From JAAYUK01 sp035319145 (GTDB lineage: Bacteria; Nitrospirota; Thermodesulfovibrionia; Thermodesulfovibrionales; Dissulfurispiraceae): a DNA stretch of 5,466 nucleotides. Position numbers and translations under genes: made by a program. The notes under the pieces are model-generated. The model was not told the origin of the DNA and ran no database searches. It saw nothing but the letters and a program-made list of their open reading frames with translations. Below, one piece after another: positions 1-5,466 of the stretch (positions within the stretch are counted from its first letter, which is position 1; the number at the start of each line of letters is the position of its first letter). The stretch covers positions 1 through 5,466 of the forward strand of contig DATHDH010000017.1 in the NCBI GenBank assembly GCA_035319145.1, in the 5' to 3' direction.

Positions 1-930
1 GGAAGATCCGACAACGGCACCGAGGAGCTGGGCCAGTTCGGTCAGCAGTTCAAAGCCTTTCGGATCGCCGAGGCCGCGGCCACCGGAAACAATAATTTCG
101 GCGTCTTGGAGATTGACCTTGCAGGTTCCGTCCTCGCAGACCGAGGAGATCACCTTTGTGCGGCAGGTCAGGTTGTCAGTCTGAACGGCAATGATTTCAC
201 CTGTCCTGTTTGTAGCATATTCACCGCGTTTCATGACACGCGGGCGTACCGTCGCAATCTGCGGGCGGTAGTTCGGACAGAGAATCGTCGCCATGATATT
301 GCCGCCGAACGCCGGCCGGATCTGCAGAAGGTTGCCCGTTTCAGGGTCGATCTCGAGGGCGGTGCAATCGGCCGTAAGGCCGGTCTTCAGACGTCCCGCG
401 ACGCGCGGGATAAACGAGCGGCCGATGGCCGTCGCACCGGCAAGTACGATTTCCGGTTTCTGTGCCTTGATCAAACGGGTCATCAACTGGGAACACGGCT
501 CATCATTGAACGTTTCGAAAACGGGATCCTGCGCGTGAAGAACGCGGTCGGCGCCCCACCGGATCAGTTCGTTTGCCTCGTTGCCGTCCGCACCGAACAG
601 AACGGCGGTCAGGGATGTCTTTCGTTCATCTGCGAGCTTCCGCCCGATGCCGAGCAGTTCATACGAGACTCCCGCAACTTTGCCGTGGCGCTGCTCCGCG
701 AAAATCCAGACGCCTTTGTATCCGGACAGGTCTGTGGAAGCGGTCTCGTCGCCGGGTTCGGCGACTTCGGCAATAGCACCGACCGGACAGACATCGATAC
801 AACTTTTGCACACATTACAGAAGTCGTTGATGACCGCCTTGCCGTCCTTCATCTCGATTGCGCCGAACGGGCAGGAAGCGACGCAGCTTTCGCATCCCGT
901 GCATTGTGCAGCATCAACCACTATACGCAT
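1..930 (-). CDS. etfA: Electron transfer flavoprotein alpha subunit with N-terminal 2[4Fe-4S] ferredoxin domain (3' end outside window)
   Basis: The reading frame starts at ATG 930-928 and stays open to base 1, giving 310 residues; roughly the last 90 of the FAD-binding C-terminal part are missing. Residues 1-50 form a bacterial ferredoxin domain with two motifs: Cys10, Cys13, Cys16, Cys20-Pro and Cys38, Cys41, Cys44, Cys48-Pro. After a short acidic linker, the ETF alpha domain I begins near Tyr61 (YKGVWIFAEQRHGKV). FAD domain II is entered by SGGRG at 282-286. EtfA pairs with EtfB and holds FAD in the cytoplasm, passing electrons between acyl-CoA or other dehydrogenases and further carriers. 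Known ferredoxin-bearing alpha subunits include CarE and LctC of Acetobacterium, both parts of electron-bifurcating complexes. The start is supported by AGGAGG at 936-941, five bases upstream. It overlaps the end of etfB by ten bases, so the two are co-translated. The family assignment is secure; the physiological partner is not visible. Confidence 0.95.
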   Translation of the reverse strand, partial: MRIVVDAAQCTGCESCVASCPFGAIEMKDGKAVINDFCNVCKSCIDVCPVGAIAEVAEPGDETASTDLSGYKGVWIFAEQRHGKVAGVSYELLGIGRKLADERKTSLTAVLFGADGNEANELIRWGADRVLHAQDPVFETFNDEPCSQLMTRLIKAQKPEIVLAGATAIGRSFIPRVAGRLKTGLTADCTALEIDPETGNLLQIRPAFGGNIMATILCPNYRPQIATVRPRVMKRGEYATNRTGEIIAVQTDNLTCRTKVISSVCEDGTCKVNLQDAEIIVSGGRGLGDPKGFELLTELAQLLGAVVGSS

Positions 931-1703
931 TGCAGCCTCCTCAGTTCCGCCAAGAGTTGGTTGATTTGCGATTCCGGAGTGCCCTCGAGGATACGCCGGT
1001 CACCCTTGGCCTGGGGGGCAAAGATATTCTTTACCTGGGTCGGAGAGCCCTTCAGCCCGACATTCTGCTCCTCCGCCTCGATCTCGGCGAAGGACATTTT
1101 GGTTATGACTGCCTTTTTCGCGGCCATCTTGCCCTTCAGGGACGGCAGCCGCGGGACATTGAGTTCCTTGACGATCGTCAGGAGCGCCGGCAACGATGAT
1201 TCGACAACATCGTACCCGTCGTCCATGAGTCGCTGAACCCGGATCTGCCCGGCGGAGACTTCTTCTATTTTTCTGACATATGAAACATGCGGGATATTCA
1301 TGTATTCCGCCAGGGCAGGCCCTACCTGTGCCGTGTCTCCGTCTATCGCCTGCTTGCCGCAGAGAATGAGATCGGCGCCAAGCTTGAGGATGGCCTTGTA
1401 TAAGGTATACGACGTAGCCCATGTGTCTGAACCCGCGAACATGCGGTCCGATATGAGTCTGACGTCATCTGCTCCCATGGCGATCGCTTCGCGGAGCGCC
1501 TCTTCCGCCTGCGGCGGACCCATGGTAATGACCATAACCTTACCCCCGACCTGCTCCCGGATTTGGAGAGCGGCCTCCAGGGCATGAACGTCGTAAGGGT
1601 TGATGATGCTCGGAACGCCCTCCCTGATGAGTGTATTCGTCTCGGGATTGATACGCACTTCAGCGGTGTCAGGCACCTGTTTGATACAGACGACAATCTG
1701 CAC
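921..1703 (-). CDS. etfB: Electron transfer flavoprotein beta subunit, bifurcating-type motifs
   Basis: This is a complete 260-residue protein, the usual length for EtfB. It forms the cytoplasmic ETF heterodimer with EtfA and takes part in flavin-based electron transfer. Visible motifs are VCIKQVPDT at 5-13, the MGP turn at 61-63, DRMFAGSDTWATS at 86-98, CGKQAIDGDTAQVGP at 115-129, the ETF-beta signature region around VKELNVPRLPSLKGK at 178-192, and a C-terminal GSPTQVKNIFAP at 219-230. From memory, the SDTWATS and GSPTQV segments look like EtfB of bifurcating ETFs (Acidaminococcus, Clostridium and Acetobacterium type), where this subunit binds NADH and the bifurcating FAD. That subgroup call is an inference. 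The start codon is GTG at 1703-1701, backed by AGGAGG at 1709-1714 five bases upstream. No ATG in a better position precedes the conserved QIVVCIKQ start. It stops at TAG 923-921, inside the start of etfA. Confidence 0.96.
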   Translation of the reverse strand: MQIVVCIKQVPDTAEVRINPETNTLIREGVPSIINPYDVHALEAALQIREQVGGKVMVITMGPPQAEEALREAIAMGADDVRLISDRMFAGSDTWATSYTLYKAILKLGADLILCGKQAIDGDTAQVGPALAEYMNIPHVSYVRKIEEVSAGQIRVQRLMDDGYDVVESSLPALLTIVKELNVPRLPSLKGKMAAKKAVITKMSFAEIEAEEQNVGLKGSPTQVKNIFAPQAKGDRRILEGTPESQINQLLAELRRLQCV

Positions 1704-1708
1704 AGATC

Positions 1709-1714
1709 CCTCCT
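1709..1714 (-). promoter_or_regulatory. Ribosome binding site fixing the GTG start of etfB
   Basis: On the minus strand AGGAGG followed by GATCT lies directly before the GTG at 1703-1701. The core-to-start spacing of five bases is optimal. It supports the non-ATG start over any internal methionine. Confidence 0.85.
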
Positions 1715-1743
1715 CTGAGGAAATAAATAGCTGAAAACTGAAG

Positions 1744-1778
1744 AAAAAATTTTACCAGTTAGGCGCCGGTTCTGGCAA
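1744..1778 (-). terminator. Weak terminator-like hairpin at the end of acpS
   Basis: On the minus strand TTGCCAG (1778-1772) can pair with CTGGTAA (1758-1752), including one G-U pair, around a 13-base loop. It is followed by AA and six T residues (1749-1744). The layout resembles a rho-independent terminator, but the stem is short, the loop is large and it begins within the acpS coding end. It occupies the same bases as the possible etfBA promoter, so at most one of the two readings may matter. Confidence 0.3.
1749..1778 (-). promoter_or_regulatory. Possible sigma70-type promoter for etfBA
   Basis: On the minus strand TTGCCA (1778-1773) and TAAAAT (1754-1749) are separated by 18 bases. Each box matches the sigma70 consensus at five of six positions. 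Initiation would fall near 1742 and leave a leader of about 39 bases before the etfB GTG. The -35 box lies inside the 3' end of acpS. The AT-rich gap is the only break in an otherwise overlapping gene run after nrdJ. This rests on pattern matching only. Confidence 0.35.
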
Positions 1779-2145
1779 GCACGACGGATGCGACGGCATA
1801 GTGTTTTTCATGCGCTATCGACAGGTGGAGCGTGTGATTGCGAAGGATCCGCCGGACAGGCCCATAGAGCCGGATATGCGGCCGGCCGGTCGAATCGTTC
1901 AGGACCTCGATATCGGTCAATGCCGGGACGGAACCCCCTTCGGCACGAAGCGGGGAGAGCGCCTTGATTGTCGCCTCCTTTGCGGCAAAACGGGCGGCAA
2001 GGGACTGATACGGCGAGTGCTTGGTCATACAATAGGCCTGCTCGGCATCGGTGTAGACACGCGAAAGAAAATGCGATCCCCATCGCGTCACCGCATCGGT
2101 AATGCGCTGGATTTCGACAATGTCCGTGCCGATGCCCACAACCAT
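1759..2145 (-). CDS. acpS: Holo-[acyl-carrier-protein] synthase
   Basis: AcpS moves 4'-phosphopantetheine from coenzyme A to the active serine of apo-ACP, which makes acyl carrier protein functional for fatty acid synthesis. It is a small cytoplasmic enzyme, normally a trimer of about 120-130 residues; this one has 128. The N-terminal GIGTDIVEI motif carries the metal-binding Asp8. RFAAKEATIKAL at 52-63 carries the second metal ligand Glu57, and near the C-terminus SIAHEKHYAVASVVL matches the SISH...YA.A family block, with Ala in place of the usual second Ser. I chose ATG 2145-2143, which shares one base with the pdxJ stop (TGATG). A TTG one codon upstream would add a single residue. No strong Shine-Dalgarno is seen before it, which fits translation coupled to pdxJ. 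The pdxJ-acpS order is common in bacteria, including E. coli. Confidence 0.96.
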   Translation of the reverse strand: MVVGIGTDIVEIQRITDAVTRWGSHFLSRVYTDAEQAYCMTKHSPYQSLAARFAAKEATIKALSPLRAEGGSVPALTDIEVLNDSTGRPHIRLYGPVRRILRNHTLHLSIAHEKHYAVASVVLARTGA

Positions 2146-2858
2146 CAATGCTGCTCGATCAGCATCTTCATTTCGCGGACGGCACGTTCCATTCCGACAA
2201 GAACCGCCCGTGATACGATGCTGTGGCCGATATAAAGGCCCCGCACTACCGCGATTGCCGCGACAGCCCGCACGTTGTGATAGTTGAGACCGTGACCGGC
2301 ATTGACGGTGAGTCCGATCCGCTCGGCATACAATACCGAATCGATTATCCGGTGGAGTTCGTTTTGCTGCACGGCTCCGCGGGTATCCGCGTATCTGCCG
2401 GTGTGGATCTCGACCATGTCAGCGCCGATTTCCTTTGCGATATCTATGGCTTTCTGTTCCGGATCGATAAAAAGGCTGACCGCGATGCCGCCGGCGTGCA
2501 ACTTTGAAACTGCATGCTTTAACTGTCTTCGGGACTTCACCACATCGAGACCGCCCTCGGTCGTCAATTCCTGGCGTTTTTCGGGAACGAGCGTCGCCAT
2601 ATCGGGTTTTGTCATCAGGGCGATGTCGATCATCTCGTCCGTGGCGGCCATTTCGAGATTGAACTCGCATGACACCACCTCGCGAAGCAGTCTGACATCG
2701 CGATCGTTGATATGTCGGCGGTCTTCCCGCAGATGGGCGGTGACGCCGTCGGCGCCGCCGAGTAACGCGAGCGCCGCCGCCGTTACCGGGTCGGGTTCGA
2801 CTGAACGCCGGGCCTGGCGTACCGTTGCGATGTGGTCTATATTGACGCCAAGTATCAT
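2145..2858 (-). CDS. pdxJ: Pyridoxine 5'-phosphate synthase
   Basis: PdxJ closes the pyridine ring in the DXP-dependent route to vitamin B6, condensing 1-deoxy-D-xylulose 5-phosphate with the 3-amino-2-oxopropyl phosphate derived from the PdxA reaction. It is a cytoplasmic TIM barrel. The 237 residues match the normal family length. Diagnostic blocks in order are LGVNIDHIATVRQARR at 3-18, GVTAHLREDRRHI at 38-50 with His42 and Arg44, FNLEMA at 67-72 with the catalytic Glu69, EGGLDV at 101-106, VSLFIDPE at 127-134, IHTGRYAD at 151-158, VNAGHGLN at 185-192 with His189, and the phosphate-binding end GLYIGHSIVSRA at 207-218. All expected active-site residues seem present. The ATG at 2858-2856 overlaps the nrdJ stop by one base and is preceded by a strong GGAGGG. 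It implies that the organism makes B6 by the DXP-dependent pathway; pdxA is not in view. Confidence 0.98.
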   Translation of the reverse strand: MILGVNIDHIATVRQARRSVEPDPVTAAALALLGGADGVTAHLREDRRHINDRDVRLLREVVSCEFNLEMAATDEMIDIALMTKPDMATLVPEKRQELTTEGGLDVVKSRRQLKHAVSKLHAGGIAVSLFIDPEQKAIDIAKEIGADMVEIHTGRYADTRGAVQQNELHRIIDSVLYAERIGLTVNAGHGLNYHNVRAVAAIAVVRGLYIGHSIVSRAVLVGMERAVREMKMLIEQH

Positions 2859-4576
2859 CAGATACCCTCCTTCAAGGTGTCGGACTCGCTGATTGTAGCA
2901 AGAGTGCCGCGTTTTGTTCCTGCGCGGAATATCGTTATTCCCTTCAGCCGTTTCTCATACGCAAGCATGATGATGTGCGCGACGGCTGCGGCAGTTGCAC
3001 GATGCGGCATGTTGATCGTCTTGCTGACCGCGTTGTCGGTATATGCCTGGAACGCAGCCTGCATTTCGATATGGGCTTCATAATGTATCTCATGCGCCGT
3101 GCGGAAGAGCGCCCTGAAGGCAGCCGGAACAGTGCGCATGCCGCGCACCGTGCCACGCTGAAGCACGCCTGCCATCAGTTCCCTGGAGTAGAACCCGCTC
3201 TGTTCAGCGGCTTCAACAAAGAGTTTGTTGACGATAAGCAATTCCGTATCGAGGGCCCTCCGTTTATAGGCGAGGGAGTAGTACGGTTCGATGCCGCTGG
3301 AACAGTCGGCAATTATGGCTAGGGTGCCGGTAGGCGCAATAGTTGTCAGCGTTGCATTCCTGCGCGGAGGCATGCCCGTCCGCTCATAAATAGAGCCGGT
3401 GAACGAGGGGAACGGCCCTCTTTCCTGCGCCAGCGCCTCAGAGGTGTGGTGAGCGGATTCCTGAATGAACCGCATGATGCGCCGTGCCTTTGCGCATGCC
3501 TGGCTGCTTTCGTAGGGAATACCCATCTTCACGAGCGCGTCCGCCCATCCCATTACGCCGAGGCCGATTTTGCGCGTGGCGCGGTGCATGCGAGCCGATT
3601 CGTCGATCGGGTAATGCGTCGCATCGACCGCGTTGTCCAGCATGCGAACGGCGAGGGTGATATCGTCGCCGAGTGCCAGATAGTCAAGAGCTCCGTTCTT
3701 GATGTATGCGGCGATATTCAACGAGCCGAGCACGCAGGCCTCGTACGGAAGAAGCGGCTGTTCCCCGCAGGGGTTGGTTGCCTCGAACGATCCGAGATGG
3801 GGAGTCGGGTTTGCTTCATTGATGCGATCCAGAAAGACGACTCCGGGGTCCCCGGATGTCCAGGCGCTCAGCACCATCTCGTCGAACACCTTGCGTGCGC
3901 GGAGCGTCCTGACAACGGCCCCGGTGCGTGGATTAACAAGGGCATACTCGGAATCTGACTTTACGGCATCCATGAAAGAATCGGGCACTGCGACCGAAAT
4001 GTTGAAATTGGTCAGCTCCCCCGACTCCCGCTTGAGGCGGATAAACTGCAGGATGTCGGGATGGTCGACCCGGAGCATTCCCATATTCGCGCCCCGGCGA
4101 GCGCCTCCCTGCTTGACGACGTCTGTGGCCGCATCGAAAATTTTCATGAACGATACCGGACCGCTCGCCTGCCCCCCTGTGGATCCGACGACATCATCGG
4201 CCGGGCGGAGTCGCGAAAACGAAAAACCTGTTCCCCCGCCGCTCTGTAAAATGAGCGCCGCGTTTTTCAGGGCATCGAAGATACCTTCCATGGTGTCTTC
4301 GACCGGAAGGACAAAACAGGCGGCAAGCTGGCCCGAGGGTTTGCCCGCGTGCATAAGGGCAGGAGAGTTCGGAAGAAATCTGAGCGACGTCAGGAGCTGA
4401 TAGAAGCGCTCCTGCCACACGGTGGCTTCATTGCCGAAGCGCTCTTCGATTACGGCCATGGCGCGCGCAACGCGCCGGAACATCTCCTCCGGCGTCTCGA
4501 TTATCTGGCCGCTCTCATTCCTGCGGAGATACCGGCTCTGCAGGACGAAGAGTGCATGTTTCGACAGGTTCAGCAT
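2858..4576 (-). CDS. nrdJ: Adenosylcobalamin-dependent (class II) ribonucleotide reductase, short form without C-terminal Cys tail
   Basis: NrdJ reduces ribonucleotides to deoxyribonucleotides in the cytoplasm, using adenosylcobalamin to make its thiyl radical, and it works with or without oxygen. The protein has 572 residues. It opens with LSKHALFVLQSRYL at 4-17, directly in the catalytic domain, so no ATP-cone is present. Then come LRFLPNSPALMHAG at 65-78, QLAACFVL with redox Cys87, SGGGTGFSFSRLRP at 112-125, NPCGEQPLLPYEAC at 268-281 with the Asn268/Cys270/Glu272 active-site triad and redox Cys281, and APTGT at 414-418. Only five cysteines occur (87, 270, 281, 361, 425). After the GITIFRAGTKRGTL block, which ends at 559, it stops within 13 residues, whereas many NrdJ proteins continue with a Cys-rich tail. 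The ATG at 4576 has AGAGGA six bases upstream and a promoter just beyond. Its TGA overlaps the pdxJ start. Family and core function are secure; how the active-site disulfide is re-reduced is unclear. Confidence 0.96.
   Translation of the reverse strand: MLNLSKHALFVLQSRYLRRNESGQIIETPEEMFRRVARAMAVIEERFGNEATVWQERFYQLLTSLRFLPNSPALMHAGKPSGQLAACFVLPVEDTMEGIFDALKNAALILQSGGGTGFSFSRLRPADDVVGSTGGQASGPVSFMKIFDAATDVVKQGGARRGANMGMLRVDHPDILQFIRLKRESGELTNFNISVAVPDSFMDAVKSDSEYALVNPRTGAVVRTLRARKVFDEMVLSAWTSGDPGVVFLDRINEANPTPHLGSFEATNPCGEQPLLPYEACVLGSLNIAAYIKNGALDYLALGDDITLAVRMLDNAVDATHYPIDESARMHRATRKIGLGVMGWADALVKMGIPYESSQACAKARRIMRFIQESAHHTSEALAQERGPFPSFTGSIYERTGMPPRRNATLTTIAPTGTLAIIADCSSGIEPYYSLAYKRRALDTELLIVNKLFVEAAEQSGFYSRELMAGVLQRGTVRGMRTVPAAFRALFRTAHEIHYEAHIEMQAAFQAYTDNAVSKTINMPHRATAAAVAHIIMLAYEKRLKGITIFRAGTKRGTLATISESDTLKEGI
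2865..2870 (-). promoter_or_regulatory. Ribosome binding site for pdxJ inside the nrdJ 3' end
   Basis: GGAGGG on the minus strand lies six bases before the pdxJ ATG and is contained within the last codons of nrdJ. With the TGATG overlap it would let ribosomes finishing nrdJ restart on pdxJ and also allow some independent loading. Confidence 0.8.
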
Positions 4577-4592
4577 TCATTTTCCTCTGCAA

Positions 4593-4607
4593 GGAGAGTA
4601 TATCTCC
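4593..4607. repeat. Small palindrome over the nrdJ -10 box, candidate operator
   Basis: GGAGA at 4593-4597 and TCTCC at 4603-4607 form a perfect inverted repeat around the five-base centre GTATA. The -10 hexamer sits within it. A protein bound here would block the promoter. It does not look like the NrdR box known from other ribonucleotide reductase promoters. A five-base arm can arise by chance, so the regulatory reading is tentative. Confidence 0.3.
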
Positions 4608-4625
4608 GAATGTCCGGCTTGACAA
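4597..4625 (-). promoter_or_regulatory. Sigma70-type promoter for nrdJ-pdxJ-acpS
   Basis: On the minus strand TTGTCA (4625-4620) and TATACT (4602-4597) are separated by exactly 17 bases. Each matches the consensus at five of six positions. Transcription would begin near 4590, giving a leader of only about 14 bases that contains the AGAGGA ribosome site (4588-4583). The position in the 82-base gap before nrdJ makes it a likely operon promoter. This is prediction from pattern and placement only. Confidence 0.65.
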
Positions 4626-4658
4626 GGGGTTGCATCATTCAGGGCAGGAAGATTGCTC

Positions 4659-5466
4659 TTATTTCTCTACGATGCGGCCGCGCAGCTCCGCGCTAACTTT
4701 TCCGATCGGGATAACCGTCTCGACCCGCACCGGGATGCGCTGTGCGTCATCCGTCAACCAGATGAGGATATCGCCCTTCTTCTTGAAGAGCCCTTCCGTT
4801 TCGACATTGGGCTTGATCAGAACCGTGCGTACTGTTCCCATATTCGGCACTTCAATCTGCTCTTTCTTGAGCGTCTCTACCCCGACACGACCTATCTTCC
4901 CGCTGTCGAAGACGTCGATCGAAAACTTCTGTCCCGTTTCGAGCGGCTGGAAGCGTGCATAATAGAAGCCTGAAAGAATGTCCCACATGGGAAAATTCGG
5001 CAAATCATGTTCGCTCCTGACGTTCTTGACGGCGTTGGAGTATGCTATTTTATTCGCATCGTAATCGAACCTCGTTTCTTTGTCGCTGCGGTTTTTCCCC
5101 TCATGCTGCCGGAAGGTGAATGCGTATGGCCGATTATTGATAAGGATGCTCTGGGCATGATCATCTACGGTATAAAATGCCGCAATGACGCCCGCGGAGC
5201 GCGCGCGCGAAATTATGAGCATCGAATTTTCGTCGCGCGACGCCTCAATACTCGCCTTGCCGACATAAACACCGGACCAATAAATGTCGTACTGAAGTGT
5301 TTCCTTTTTTGCATCGAGCATCTGGACGGGCCGTGCGACGGGAGCAGCCGGCGCCGGTTGAGACGGGTGGCTCTGCGGCCGGCTCGCCGAATCATTCTTG
5401 TCGTGAGCGGCTGATTCCGTAGGCTGCGTCTCGGACGGATGTGATGTCTGCTGTGACTGTTCGGGC
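4659..5466 (-). CDS. DUF3108 domain protein, probably exported (5' end outside window)
   Basis: The frame is open from the right edge to TAA 4661-4659, giving 268 visible residues with the N-terminus missing. The first 48 visible residues are rich in Pro, Gln, Ser, Thr and Ala (nine Pro, no aromatic residue), typical of a flexible linker after a signal peptide or membrane anchor. ATG 5321-5319 lies after this linker and has no Shine-Dalgarno, so I treat it as internal. From there a beta-rich DUF3108 domain runs to the end, starting at LQYDIYWSGVYVGKASIEAS. It has the family pattern in its last third: GDILIWLTDDAQRIPVRVE, then a short IPIGKVSAELRG close. Family members are usually periplasmic or envelope proteins of unknown function. 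It lies upstream of nrdJ in the same direction, and no clear terminator separates them. It may share a transcript, but nrdJ has its own promoter-like signal. Confidence 0.85.
   Translation of the reverse strand, partial: PEQSQQTSHPSETQPTESAAHDKNDSASRPQSHPSQPAPAAPVARPVQMLDAKKETLQYDIYWSGVYVGKASIEASRDENSMLIISRARSAGVIAAFYTVDDHAQSILINNRPYAFTFRQHEGKNRSDKETRFDYDANKIAYSNAVKNVRSEHDLPNFPMWDILSGFYYARFQPLETGQKFSIDVFDSGKIGRVGVETLKKEQIEVPNMGTVRTVLIKPNVETEGLFKKKGDILIWLTDDAQRIPVRVETVIPIGKVSAELRGRIVEK

Noticed and set aside
106..1236. Long plus-strand open frame of 376 codons opposite etfA and etfB
   Set aside because: It lies antisense to two clearly conserved genes, its translation matches no family I recognise, it has no convincing ribosome site, and long antisense frames are common in GC-rich coding DNA.
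1759..2148. TTG at 2148 as the acpS start
   Set aside because: The adjacent ATG at 2145 overlaps the pdxJ stop in the same TGATG form as the nrdJ-pdxJ junction and puts the metal-binding Asp at the usual position 8.
3446..4400. Plus-strand open frames of 170 and 233 codons opposite nrdJ
   Set aside because: Both are shadows of the conserved nrdJ frame and overlap each other; their translations look like random GC-rich sequence.
4577..4658. Cobalamin riboswitch or terminator between the DUF3108 gene and nrdJ
   Set aside because: The gap is only 82 bases, far too short for a cobalamin riboswitch, and no stable hairpin followed by a T-run is visible.
4659..5321. Taking the Met at 5321 as the start of the DUF3108 protein
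   Set aside because: The frame is open upstream to the edge, the upstream residues form a typical linker, and no Shine-Dalgarno precedes this ATG.

Overview
All six protein-coding genes lie on the minus strand, and the window is packed with bacterial housekeeping and energy genes. Read in transcription order, from right to left, they are: a DUF3108 protein (5' end outside the window), nrdJ (adenosylcobalamin-dependent class II ribonucleotide reductase), pdxJ (pyridoxine 5'-phosphate synthase), acpS (holo-ACP synthase), etfB, and an etfA that carries a ferredoxin domain (3' end outside the window). Plus-strand reading frames over this region, including a long one at 106-1236, are shadows of these genes.

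The DNA is moderately GC-rich. An oxygen-independent B12-dependent ribonucleotide reductase sits close to an EtfAB pair whose alpha subunit has two N-terminal [4Fe-4S] motifs and whose beta subunit resembles electron-bifurcating ETFs. This suggests an anaerobic or facultatively anaerobic bacterium. DUF3108 and the pdxJ-acpS pairing would fit a deltaproteobacterial (Desulfobacterota-like) lineage, but this placement is inferred from gene content and recalled families and is not proven.

Layout: 5466-4659 is the DUF3108 protein, an exported-type protein with a Pro/Gln/Ser/Thr/Ala-rich linker. 4658-4577 is an 82-base gap holding a good sigma70-type promoter for nrdJ, with a small palindrome over its -10 box. 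4576-1759 is nrdJ-pdxJ-acpS, joined by two one-base TGATG stop/start overlaps, so it very probably forms one translationally coupled operon. 1758-1704 is a 55-base gap where a weak terminator-like hairpin and a possible promoter overlap. 1703-1 is etfB followed by etfA, with a ten-base overlap.

The three operon genes supply DNA precursors, pyridoxal phosphate and active acyl carrier protein. They are general growth functions with no direct biochemical link. EtfB and EtfA form one heterodimeric flavoprotein. The oddest feature is that NrdJ stops right after the catalytic barrel and has no C-terminal cysteine tail. I found no RNA gene, mobile element, CRISPR array or clearly undescribed multi-gene system here.
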